Source: Smittium mucronatum | Lineage: Eukaryota; Kickxellomycota; Harpellomycetes; Harpellales; Legeriomycetaceae | Direction of reading: 5' to 3' | NCBI GenBank assembly: GCA_001953115.1 | Contig: LSSL01007374.1 | Location: forward strand, 1 to 64,000 | DNA length: 64,000 nucleotides | Part shown: positions 10,960-23,300 of the stretch, one piece after another | How positions within the stretch are numbered: position 1 is the first letter of the stretch | Layout of the letters: the number at the start of each line of letters is the position of its first letter | Program-made: the position numbers and the translations under genes | The notes under the pieces: generated by a model | The model's input: the letters and a program-made list of their open reading frames with translations, nothing else | Databases searched by the model: none | What the model was told of the DNA's origin: nothing

Positions 10960-13900
10960 TAATTTTATCGGTAAAAATCTCTTTTTTGATGATACATATT
11001 AAAATTAGGTACTCTTTAAAATATATTTTCATAAACAATCCTACATTTCTATGCACTCATACCCATGTAATTTTCCGAAAAAGATTTGATTTTTAACTAA
11101 TCTCAAATTAAATTAAATTATTTTTACGGTTTTTAGAATTCCAGTCCAAGTTCTAAATTGGAATTCAAAAACTCTGATTATTTGCAATTTATTTCTAAAA
11201 AATCCCATATTTGCATATTTTACCACAAGTGAAACTAATCTGATCGATAAATAAATTATTTATGCATTGTTTTTTTTCATTAATCGCTCATACCGAATGT
11301 CTCACCACTTTAGCATCCAATGAAAATTAATGTTAAGACTTTAGATTTTAAATCTATTTCATTGTAAACATAACCCCTTAATAAAAATATTTATTCTTCA
11401 AAAGATTATTTTCAGTTTTATTTTTTTTAATTGTAGTTGATTTTAGTCAATAATATTTAAACATATATCTCATGTACTCATATTTTTTATTGGTTTTAGT
11501 TGAAAAATTATTGTAACGATATGAATCAAATTTAAATGACTACTTAGGAGCTCCAGAATTTTTTCTATTACTAATAAATTATATGCGTGTAATAATTCAG
11601 GACAATTTTACCAGGCGAGGATAAATATAGTAACATCATCCCATAAAAATATATTTAATAAAAAAATGAATGATATTTCTAATGTCGGGTATCTTTGTAG
11701 CATTCCATATATTAGTCAAATTTACATATAGTTTCGTTTTATATCCAGCTAATCATTTTTATTATTCATATAATCCTTTAGTTTTATTATAACCCTTGGG
11801 CCAATGCCCTCTAGGTATGGAGCTGCTAGAACAGCAGAGGAGGGTTGGGTGAAAAAAAATTTTCTAAATCTTTTCACTTTTTTAATTTTTTTTAATTATG
11901 GTTTAATAACTTTTTAACAAAATTAAAACAAATTTCCCGTAATATATATATATATATAATAATAAATTCTGCAGATCTCCAAGTTCGCTTTTTAACGCGG
12001 AATTGATTTTCGGGCTGAATATAAATGGTTAAAATCTCTAATATTTTTTTAAATTTTTTTTTGGAAATTTCCCTATATATATCAACTCTAACTTTATAGC
12101 ACCTTTGTACTCGTCGGGGACTGGTTCAGTGGAGATGAAAGCCCATTTTTATATTTCGGTACTGCATATAGTTTGAAATAATTCCATCCAAATTTTTTTT
12201 TGTTACTAGTTCATATATTTAAGTGATATCTTCAGTTTGGAATTTTAAATAAGATTTTTTTAGGCTTGCACCGAGTTATTTTCCATTATGTTTTTACTGA
12301 GCTGAAGCAGGAGAATAAACACCAAAAATCTCTTGGAAATTTATATTTTAGGCGGATAATTGCTCTATTTTATGCACACCGATTTCAATATTTCCGAGAA
12401 TAAATTTCAGCACAATATTGGGGAAAAGGTAATAGGGGTTTGAAAAGAAAAGAAAGTGGATCCATGTCTTTAACTCCATCTATTTTTTTGTTAAGAAAAT
12501 TTCTCGTAAAATTATTTCCTGATAGAATTCCTTGTGAATTATTAAGCTTCATTATATTTCACTAATATTTTATTTTTTTCACTGATTTTCAAATTTTTAT
12601 TGGCCAATTAAATAATACAGATGTTTATTTATCGGTAAAATTGCAAAAATGGCCACAAAAAATTTAACAGCTATTAATGGCTCAATTTAGAAATCCAAAA
12701 CATTGAGGAAAATCAAGAATATTTTCGTTTGTAAATAATTTTATTAGACTTGATTCAAAAATTTAAACAATATAATTTTTTTAAAAATAATATTTTGGAA
12801 CATTTAAACAAATAATCGAGCATCTTTTCAAACTAAATTATGAATCAAGAAACATTCCCTTCAAGTTTAGAAGCGAAGTCTGCATTAAATTCTTGATAAA
12901 TCCTTAATATAATACCATATTACAGTAAAAAAAAGCAGTAAAACTAGATTCAAAGCTTTCCAAGAATTGGTGAAATATCTTTTTTTTATTTTACTTATCT
13001 TTAAGAAAAAAAATTTTCTTTCATATATTTCAGCTTCAGGGACATGATTTTGTAAATTTTATTCAAAAAATTGACAAAAATTATATGGAAGGGTAAGCTA
13101 AAAACTAATCAAGAATGATATATAATCCCATACCAAAAAAAATTAATTTATTAATTAGGGAGGAAAAGAGATCTAAATTAAAATATCATAAATATTGTAG
13201 AGCTTTTGGGGGATAAAAATCTGGATTATTGGATGGGAATGCAATTAATTTGCATGTTTATAAAAAAATTTCTTCAAAGACACAAATAAATTAATCCAGG
13301 GACCAGATTTTATTTTACTGTAAAAAAATGATTTCTTAGTTATTTTTTTGACTTCCGAAATAGCAGCAATTTTTTTAAATTATAATATACCAGTTTTAGA
13401 CTTTTTTTTTTTGATATTATAGATCTAGATCGTGTGTTTGTTACTATATCTTCACTTTGTTTCTTGGAAAAAATTAAAATTAACCGCTATCTATAGGTTT
13501 CTACTGAATTAAAAACAAATAAAAAGTTGGAAATATTTTTACAGAATTTGACATTCTCAATATAAATGATAAATTCAAATAGTAATTTGGTAATTATACC
13601 GAATAGAGATAAAGTAATATTTCTCATAGTTGTAAAAACACTCTCATTAGAAAAGCACTCATATTTTAAACAGAATATTCAAAGAAACTTAACATTTATT
13701 TTCAAGGAAAATTACATTTTTAGGATCAGAGAAGCAGAAAAATCAAAATATTTTAGAATATTTAACCCACAAATGAAGTGAATTTTCGACTTTGACCCGA
13801 AATTTCATATATATATATATATATACTTAAAATAGACCCAAAATATTGGTCCACAGTTTTTTTTACCATTCTAAGATACGAATAATATCTTTGAATAGAG

Positions 13901-16900
13901 CGTAATAAAGTAACCAATGGATTTAAAACAAAATTGAAATACATCTATGTATGCTCTTAAGCAATATAATCTTCAGATTGGAGGAGCTATTTTTAAAAGA
14001 AATCAAAATATAATAAAAAATCAAGGAGTTTAAGCTAAAAAAGTTGCGGAACCTATTGAATTAAATATTATTTAGGCTACTAAAAATGGAATTAAACAAA
14101 TATCAAAAAAAAAAATCTGATTCAAGGTAAATCAGGCAAATATAGAGTTTTTAATATCATTAATATGATTGTACTTTTGGATATTATAAAGAATAAGAAA
14201 AAAAAATTATTTATTTATTTGGAGGTTTTTATTATTTTTAGGAACGTATCCTTACGTTTCAGTAATTTTTAAAAGAAATGTTTCATACTCAAAAACACTT
14301 ATTAAAATCCGTGAAAAATATTAGAACCATATTCATTAATTCCATATTTACATACTGCCTCTTTATTATTTTCAAAGATGGCTGGGAGAATTAAAAGCAT
14401 AATTTAAAGTTCTATTTTTAACAAAAAAAAGGGTTTTAAAGCACTGTAAATCTCTTGAGAATTTAACTGAAAAATGATGAATAAATACTTCTATATATTT
14501 TAATAATGTCTTTATTTGAGTTTTAAAGCATTCTCAATAAAACTGTTTTATATTAAAACTCAAAGCTAATTATGTTTAAAACTTCATAATTATGAATAAT
14601 AATATTTTTTATTTTATAAGATAATGAATTCTGTTAATATTAGTATATTTGATATGCAAAGTAAAGTTTTTATTTATAATTTAAACAAGATTTTATTTGT
14701 ATATTTGAGATGGCTGAGTTCTTAAAAATAGATTCTGATAGAGATCATTTTAAAGATCAGTAAGATTAATTGTTTGAAGATTAAAATTAATTATTATTTA
14801 TTTTTTGGTGACTAAGAGGTTATGAAGAATAAGATTTATGTTCTGAGAGAAAAATATAGCTGGTACCTAATTTTCGGGAAATTTTACAGAAATGGATATC
14901 AAAAATTCAGTAAAAATACAAAATTTCGATATATAAAAATATATATGATGAAAGAGAATATATACTAAAATAAATAGGATTAGGGAGACGTAAAATATTT
15001 GTGAGAATCTAAATTAAATATAAAAGGAAAATGTTAAGGAAAGTCAAAATAACTTTTGGAGAGAGATTTTGGGAAGAAAAATATGAAGGGTAAAAATGAA
15101 ATTTTCGGACGAAAAAAAAATTATGCGCAGGAAAAAGATCCAGGTTATGAAAAAAAAATTTAGAGGAGAAATTTTCGTGCGTGGAAAAACCTTCAGGCGA
15201 AGCAAAAAATTTGTGTAGAGCAAGAGGTTTAAACAAAGTAAAAGGGTTGAATGTTTCAAAAAGTTTAAGCATGGAAAATTTTAATTATGTTTATAGTATT
15301 TTGGCATATCGAGAGGTTTGGGATAGACAAGGGATTTCTGAAAGGAAAAGTTTCTGTATAGTTCAAAATTCCTGGATAGCAAAAAAATCGGTATGAATAA
15401 AAAAATCGATAAATATAGGATGATAGACAGAGAAAAATCCAAAGTTGATCAAAAGAGGGTTTTTATGAAATTTTTTGGCTTCAGTAAAAGATAAATATCA
15501 AACAATCTATTGTAATTGATGCAAAATATCTGATAAAATGGGAATATTTTTTTGATATATATTATTCATATATATTATTTTTTAGATCTAATAGCTTTTT
15601 GCGCTTTAAATTATAATATTTTCATCAATTTAATATTTTTTTGTGGTTATTTTTGCAATTTTTTCTTATTTATCTATTGTTATTCCAGAAACGAATGAAA
15701 CTGAAAACTGGTATCATAATTTTTTGAGTGCACGTTAAATATGAAAAATAAAATATAGTATCATTTCTTACAAGAGGTAATAAAAAAAATTTCCACGATC
15801 ATGAAAATACCGACGAAAAAAAGAATTTAATCCAATAAAAAAGATACAATTTTTTTCAATAAGACATCTGATTTTTTTTTCAGTAATTTTAAAATGATTA
15901 GATCGGTTAAATAAGGTTAAGCGATATATTTCTGCAAATTTGGGGTATTTTCGGTTGGGGTTTAAATTTTTCCCAATCATATATTGTGTATTTTTATGTA
16001 AATTTCTACTAAAATAGAAAAATGAAAAGATTATAAAGTTTGGATCACTTCAATGCGCTTAATAGTATAAAATGAGATTTTTAAAGTGAGTTTTTATAAT
16101 AAATATAATTTACTGGACTAAGAAAGGCTTAAATTTCTGCCATTATATTATATATTTAGATGAGAAAAAATATATTGATCATTGGTGAAATAATAAAGAT
16201 ATCATTTTATTTAATTTTTATTTAGAATAAAACCATAATTAATATAAATAACCATTTGGAATCATACAAATTAAAATTTATATTGCTAATCCGAAAAAAA
16301 TTTCCTTTCTAGAAAATTAGACGGGAACAAATATCTACTTTTATTATATATTTTCACTTTTTCTATTTTTAAATTATAAAAACCTCGATTTATACCACGA
16401 TTTCTGAAAATAAAATTCTCAATTCAATTGTAAACTTTATTAATTTGACGACTCGAAAGAATAGAATACTTGATTTTTTTATTATGTTAAGATTTAAACA
16501 TACAGATAATATTTATTATAAGCACTTAGAATTTCCTAAATAGATGGAAGTTTTCCTGAATGATACCTCTATTTTTGACTTAATATATGATAAGTATTGA
16601 TAACTTATTTTTTATAATTCAAAGAGAATAAAAAATAAACTTTTGAAGGCTATAGATATTTTAATTTGATTTTTTTTTAAAATGACTATTATCATATTTG
16701 AACTTTTCTTTAATAATAACATAACATTATTTAAATAACCGATAAATCCCCTTTAAAAAAAGCAATTAAATATCCTAAGTCAAATCAGGATTTAATATGT
16801 ATAATTTACAAAGAAAAAACCTTTTACTATCGATTGAACAAGATAAATATTATCGATCCAAAGATAGACATTTAAATGCTATTTCTAAATATAGTAAAAT

Positions 16901-18816
16901 TTATTTTTTCACTTCTTCTATAAATAAATAAATAAATAATTTTTTTTTTTAATGCTGAATTATATAAGAACCTTTATTAAGGTACACATGATGGTAAAAA
17001 TTGCTATAAATCTGGCTTCTTTATCTTAAATTTATCACTTAAAAACTTTTAAATTAACAGATATCAAATAACGCAAATAAAAAGCATATTTTTTTCATAA
17101 TAAAAAGAAATTTTTTTTTAATTAATTCATAATAAATGATTAAAAATTAAGATAAAATAAATACAAAACCAAATATTTTTTGTAATAGTATGAAGTAAGT
17201 TTTACGAAGCAATTTTTTGCTCCTCATAATAAATCATATAATAAAATGAATTTTTTTATTCTGGGGCTCCCGGAAATCACCCTGTTTACAATAAAAGATT
17301 TTTCAAATAAATTATTCTAAGATAAAGCAATATAAATAAATAGATTTCTTTTTTTTAACAAAAATTGATCCAGGTATATAATAAATCATTCCAAATCTTA
17401 ATTTTCTTATTAAAAAGTAAGATAAAGTTAACTTTGGAGAAGGAAATTAGACTATAAAATCAGAAAAATACATTATTTTAAATTATTTATCTAATATATT
17501 TTAGCTGATTTTGTTCGACAGGGATTTTAGATGATTTTTATGTATAATATCACCCTCATAATACACATATGAGAATTTATAGTTGCATTTTTTCGACATT
17601 ATGACCCCATTTTAATCTATCTTTTCAAATTTCTAGTTGAGGAATGAGTTGGACTCACTTACTATTATTGTGAAAAGCTCCATAAATTCCAATGTTTTCA
17701 AACTTTCCCAATCCGAAAGTTTGTTTTTCAGAGCATTATTAAATCTTTCAAGATATTTTTTGGTAGAAAATTCAATTTTTATCATAACCTTCGTACCATT
17801 TTTCATTTTTTTTTTCAAAGTGAAGGCGATTTATTCGCTTTATTTTTTCAATTAAACCGGATCATACCACCCATTTTTTAATAGAAAGCTCGGTAAAATC
17901 CCAAAAAGTATGAAATTATCACAAGTTGTATTTCACATATGTCCTCATATATGAGTTGGATAAAGGTGTTTTCCCTTTATTTTACTACATCTTTAATTAT
18001 TTTTGATATACTGAACCAACAGTTTGTTCTTTTTATTTCATTAAAGAGCTAGTTTAAAATTAAGGAGGTTTGATATCTGAATCAACTATCAAGTATTTTT
18101 ATTCTTCAATTAAAGCCCATGATTTCAAGCCCACTTTGCAAAGCTTCGAAATTCCATAGGTATGAATCACTAACATCTCTTCTGCTAATAGTTATTAATA
18201 CAGGAGAAAAAGATTAATTTACATCTGTTAATCCTGTGATTATTTCTGTAAACCACATTTGATTAGTTTAAATTTTGAGTCGGTGTGCATTACGCTTGAT
18301 AAAGATAGTATTCTAATAGAATCTCTAAAAGTAATTATTACATCTGGATTTTCCAATTTAATACTATAATCAACGACATGGAAAAAATTCAATTATGTTT
18401 AATTATAAAACCCAATAAAATTATATTACTATAATGATTAGTATAAAGTTGGATAAATAATAGCTTGCACACCATTTCTTTTCAATGAATTTTAAACTTG
18501 TCACTTATTATTTTCTTTGACCTTTTAATACGTCATCGTTCATTATGATATATATATATTGAATCCTTTTTAAGTTTATTGCAATGCCTTTTCTCTCCGA
18601 TTTTTTTTGGATCCTGCAATATTGTATTCCTTCTTAGGATAAATTAAGGATGATTTTTTTTTGTATTTGGAGATTTTTGTTTGCTGCACTCTGGTGAATA
18701 ATGATCGTAAAAATATGTATTCACTTTTTGGTCATAGAAACTATCAATTCTCACCTCACACATATAAATGAATTTTTATTTGTTGAAACAGAGATATTAA
18801 ATAAAGATATATATTT
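10960..18816. other. Gene-poor AT-rich DNA
   Basis: About 7.9 kb with no recognisable protein gene. Open frames at 13566-13781, 15009-15396, 15768-15980 and 17633-17855 are short, overlap each other on both strands and match no family I know. The segment 14980-15480 is purine-rich on the plus strand, which explains the frames there. AT microsatellites occur at about 11941-11958 and 13806-13826, and an AAAT repeat at about 16917-16938. The one feature with relatives in the window is the GC-richer module at 11795-11853. Confidence 0.5.
11795..11853 (+). repeat. Module shared with the 3' flank of the 5S gene
   Basis: A GC-richer patch of about 60 bp (CCTTGGGCCAATGCCC ... GGTATGGAGC.GCTAGAAC ... 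GGGTGAAAAAAAA) in AT-rich DNA. It aligns at roughly 75% identity with the minus strand immediately downstream of the 5S rRNA gene (about 60529-60468). It ends in an A-run. No 5S sequence precedes it, so it could be the tail of a 5'-truncated short retroelement. Confidence 0.5.
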
Positions 18817-18837
18817 TTAAAATACCTTGTTTTTTTT

Positions 18838-19459
18838 ATTTTTATCTCGGAGTTTTATTGTGAGGTAACGTTATTAAAAACTATACTAAAAAAATATGAA
18901 AAAAAGAAAAATCCGTATAAAAAAGACTATTACCCTAACTAAAATAAGCTCCTCTTCAGACTACCGGCTGCGTACCTACGGGATAAGGGTGCAGTCTACC
19001 AACCGAAAGACCCACCCTGGTATTGCTTCAAATAGGCTGGATGACTGAGGTTACATACAATTACGAATTAAGCTCTATGTCAATAAACAATAGTCCATTG
19101 AAGCTATTGAGCTCCTAGTCAGAACCTACTTCTAACAGGATTAATAAAACTAGGCTCCTACCCAAACTTGGGTTTGATCGACATGGCCCTTCTACAAATA
19201 GCTTTTAGACGCTGAGATCCGCCTGACTGTCGAATGCTGGACTTTTGCACTAAACTATGTCTCAGCTGTGCTAAACAATCGGTTCCTAATGTTTCGAGGT
19301 GGTCATCCTCTGGAATCGCTGACCTCCGAATAGCCGTGCGCTGTGTCTACTGCTCCTAACCAAGAACAGTACAAAGCTGTGTGAAATTTTGTTCTAGTGC
19401 ACTTCGAAAAGTACACTATTAAGCCCCTAAACCACGGCAAGGTATTTCACTTTTAGGGG
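18838..19459 (-). mobile_element. SINE-like element, copy 2 (full length)
   Basis: A 622-bp element whose reverse complement aligns over its whole length with 55138-55761. It is much richer in GC than its flanks. Read 5' to 3' on the minus strand it begins CCCCTAAAAGTG, has TGGTTTAGGGG, an exact fit to the Pol III A-box consensus TRGYNNARNGG, and ends in GATAAAAATAAAAAAA. It is flanked by a 20-base direct repeat with one mismatch (18817-18836 and 19460-19479, TTAAAATAC(C/T)TTG plus a T-run). A long target duplication, an A-rich 3' tail and no ORF indicate LINE-type target-primed retrotransposition. A good B box is not evident. Confidence 0.85.
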
Positions 19460-19479
19460 TTAAAATACTTTGTTTTTTT

Positions 19480-20374
19480 GATCCTTCAACTATCAGTGTG
19501 GTTCGAATAAACAGTGTTGTCAATAAAGATCCATTCAAATATCCTCTTTGTTATTTCCTTGGGCATTAAAAATTTTTTAACGAAAAAGAATCTTTAAAAT
19601 CTTTGTATTTTTATGTAGAAAAGACAAGAAAAAGAAAGTTTGAGATATTCATTCAGTTTTAAGTATCATCCATTTCAAAGAAATTTATACTTATAGAGTT
19701 TAAAAATTTTTTCCTTTTTTTTTTTAAATTATTTAAAATATACTGGATTACATTATTGTTTTTATTTAATATCAATTTTAGTATATAATTATTTAAAAAA
19801 CCGCGCCCTTTTAGGCCTAATTTATTTAGTCGAAAATGAGTTAATTAAGGCGAAATCAGCATATTTTGGTAAAATCAATCAAACAATGATCGTTTTGAAC
19901 ACAAATTAGTCGAAATTTATTAGCTAAACATTAAATAATAAATTTTAGAAGTGAAATTAAAAATCGATTAAAAATTCAATAATGCTTCAGTCATTTTCGA
20001 GCTTCTAAATAAACTCAGTTTAAAAAAATCATTTGCTAATATTAGTTTATTTGCCAATGAACCGACAAAAATATTCATTAGTCAGAAAGCCTAAGTCTTG
20101 AAGTTATTGGTTAATAACATAAATCAAAAATGATCTGTCCAGTGTTGGTCATTAGAAAAAATTAGTCTCGAACTTACCAATAGCAATTATCATAATTTAT
20201 TGTTTATTTTTGCAGTAAAAAATTACGCGAGATTTGTGATCAAGCGGGGCTAACAAACATAGTTTCTTTCAGTTTACAATTAACGAGCTAATTATTCACT
20301 ATCTGAATTACCTTTAGTACAAATAGAAACATATTGATAATCAGCCCTCGATCTTCTTTCGATTTTCAATATCA
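19480..20374 (+). promoter_or_regulatory. Presumed promoter and 5' leader of PRP8
   Basis: About 0.9 kb between the SINE-like copy and the PRP8 start. It holds no ORF. Repeated TTAGTCGAAA / ATTAGTC motifs occur at about 19830-20090, and there is a pyrimidine-rich stretch (CTCGATCTTCTTTCG, 20347-20361) just before the ATG. No TATA box is convincing. The role is inferred from position only. Confidence 0.4.
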
Positions 20375-23300
20375 ATGGAAGGTGTTTGCAATAAGTCATC
20401 CGAAAGGATTTTGCAAGAAAAAGCGAAGAAATGGACCCAATTAAATTCAAAGAAATACTCCGAAAAAAGGAGATTCGGTTTTACTGATCACGAAAAAGCA
20501 CTAATGCCTCCTGAGCATTTACGCAAATTAATCAAAGATCACGGAGATATGACTTCCAGAAAATTCCGCCTTGATAAACGTGTATACTTGGGCGCATTAA
20601 AATATTTGCCTCATGCTGTTTTAAAGCTTTTAGAAAATATACCTATGCCTTGGGAACAGATTAGAGAAGTTCCTGTTCTGTATCATATAACTGGCGCTAT
20701 AACATTTGTCAATCAAATACCCCTTGTAATAGAGCCACTATATATTGCTCAATGGGGAACTATGTGGATAGTAATGCGTAGAGAGAAAAGGGATCGTAGA
20801 CATTTTAAAAGAATGAGATTTCCTCCTTTTGACGATGAAGAACCTCCTCTCGATTTCGGTGACAATCTTTTGGATGTTGAGCCTCTTGAAGCTATACAAA
20901 TGGAACTTGATGATGAAGAAGATTATTCAGTAAAGGAGTGGTTTTATGATAATAAAGCCTTGGTAGAAGATCCAAATCATGTAAGCGGAGATGCCTACAA
21001 ACGCTGGAATCTTACAATACCTATTATGTCTAATCTTCATCGACTGGCTGGTCAGTTATTATCTGATATTGTTGATCCAAATTACTATTATCTATTTGAT
21101 CTTAAATCTTTTATTACTGCTAAATGCCTTGGGATGGCCATTCCTGGTGGTCCCAAATTTGAACCGATGTACAAAGATATTGTTGATCCTGCGGATGAGG
21201 ACTGGAATGAATTTAACGATATTAATAAATTGATTATTAGACAGCCTATTCGCACTGAATATAAGATCGCTTTCCCTTTTCTGTACAACTCGATGCCTCG
21301 TGGAGTTCAAGTTACAAATTATCACTATCCTATGATTGTTTATGTAAAACCCGAAGATCCTGATCTCCCCGCTTTCTATTATGATCCTGTTATTAATCCT
21401 ATATCCTCCCGTAGCTTGGTTGCTGGTGTAGGAAGTTCTAACGAGGACGATCTATTTTCCGAACAAGAATCTGATTTCCAACTACCCATAAATGCCCAAC
21501 CTTTTTTGAATGACATTCCTTTATTTACTGAGAATACTGTAGGAGGTTTAAGTTTATATTGGGCTCCTCATCCTTTCAATACTCGCGCTGGAAGAATGCG
21601 TAGAGCTGAAGATATCCCTTTAGTTAAAGATTGGTATTTGGAACACTGTCCTGCTGGAATGCCAGTTAAAGTTCGCGTCTCCTATCAGAAACTTCTTAAA
21701 TGTTACGTACTAGGATTTCTGCATAAACGCTCACCCCGTGCTCTTAATAAAAAGTATCTATTCAGACAACTGAAAGCCACAAAATTTTTTCAGACTTCAG
21801 AAATCGATTGGGTTGAAGCTGGTCTCCAAGTTTGCCGCCAAGGGTATAACATGCTAAATCTATTAATACACAGAAAAAACCTCAACTATTTACATCTCGA
21901 TTATAACTTCAATCTTAAACCCGTTAAAACTTTGACTACAAAAGAGCGTAAGAAGAGTAGATTTGGTAATGCTTTCCATCTTTGTAGAGAGATACTCCGC
22001 CTTACCAAACTTATTGTAGATGCCCACGTTCAATTTCGTCTGGGGAATGTTGATGCTTTCCAGTTAGCAGATGGACTTCAGTACGCTTTTGCTCACGTAG
22101 GCCAATTAACTGGTATGTATAGGTATAAATATAGACTTATGCGACAGGTCAGAATGTGTTTTGGTCCTGATACACCCGTATTGATGGCATCAGGTCAGAC
22201 CAAATTGATCAAGAATATCAAAGTCGGTGAAACACTGGTTGGAGATGATGGTAATAAACGCATTGTAACTTCTCTTACATCCGGAAAATCTCCCTTATTT
22301 AGAATAAAGCCAGTTTCTTCATTTGGAGTTTCTATAAAGGGGCTGAAGAGATCAGCCATGGATAATGGTTTTGTCGTAAACCCTGCTCATATTCTGGTTG
22401 TCTCTTTCCCTCATTATCCCAAAGTTAGATACACCAGAAACAATCCCGATCTTATCGAAATTCAGTATGTCTCTCTTGAATTCAATGATAAGCTCAAATC
22501 TATTTTGCCAATTATCCATAAAGAGATCCTGACTTTTAAATTTAAAAATGAACTAATCCCTGAAAATCCGGATTCTATTTCTCCTCATCTGTCAAAAGAA
22601 TTAATTTCCTTGAATATTCACTCAGATGCTAATATTAAAAACAGTGCCGAAAATGATTCATATTACTCTACAAATAAAAAAATCGATTGCTCTGAAATTA
22701 GTCACAAAAATTTCAAGCATTCTAGAGCTCAGTTTGCGAGAAAGTGTATTGAAAAGCTTCCTAAGATCGAATGGGAAGTTTCTGTATCTGATTATATTCG
22801 CATATGTGATTTATATCCTGTAATCTCACAAATATCTTTTATTCCAAGAGCTAAACCAAGATTAGTCTCAAATTCCAAAGACTCAACATCAGTAGATAGG
22901 GCATCTAATATTGAGCCTTTACAGTCTTATGAAAAATTTCTTCTTATTGGGTCAATTTTATCACTGTATGTATCTTCAGAGTTTGATAATAGTATTAAAT
23001 TTAGTAACACCGGAGATTCCATCGATATTTTCATTAGTAAATCCACTAGTAATTCAACACCCTCTGTTAACAAAGATAATTATTTGCGCCTTATTTTAAA
23101 GTCACTAAAATCTTTGAACTCGAAGTTCAAGATAAATAAAAGCACAGTTGGCTATTCTTTATCTATTGAAAAATCTAACGAATTTATAAAAGTTTGTAGC
23201 GAGAGCTTTGGAATTGAATTCAATCCTCCTAAGGATTTAGATTTCTCTCTTCTCACATCCTCCCTTCAAAACGAAAGTTCGATAGCAAAAGAGAATTTTA

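Noticed and set aside
12105..12150. A-box-like GACTGGTTCAGTGGAGATG
   Set aside because: There is no matching B box or cloverleaf around it; it could be a tRNA or SINE relic, but a single motif is too little.
15009..15396. Three overlapping frames on both strands
   Set aside because: They arise from a purine-rich strand with few stops; the overlaps on opposite strands argue against real coding.
17633..17855. Opposed frames, one encoding a Lys/Glu-rich 61-residue peptide
   Set aside because: It looks mildly protein-like on the minus strand, but no family is recognised and flanking sequence on the same strand shows no continuation.
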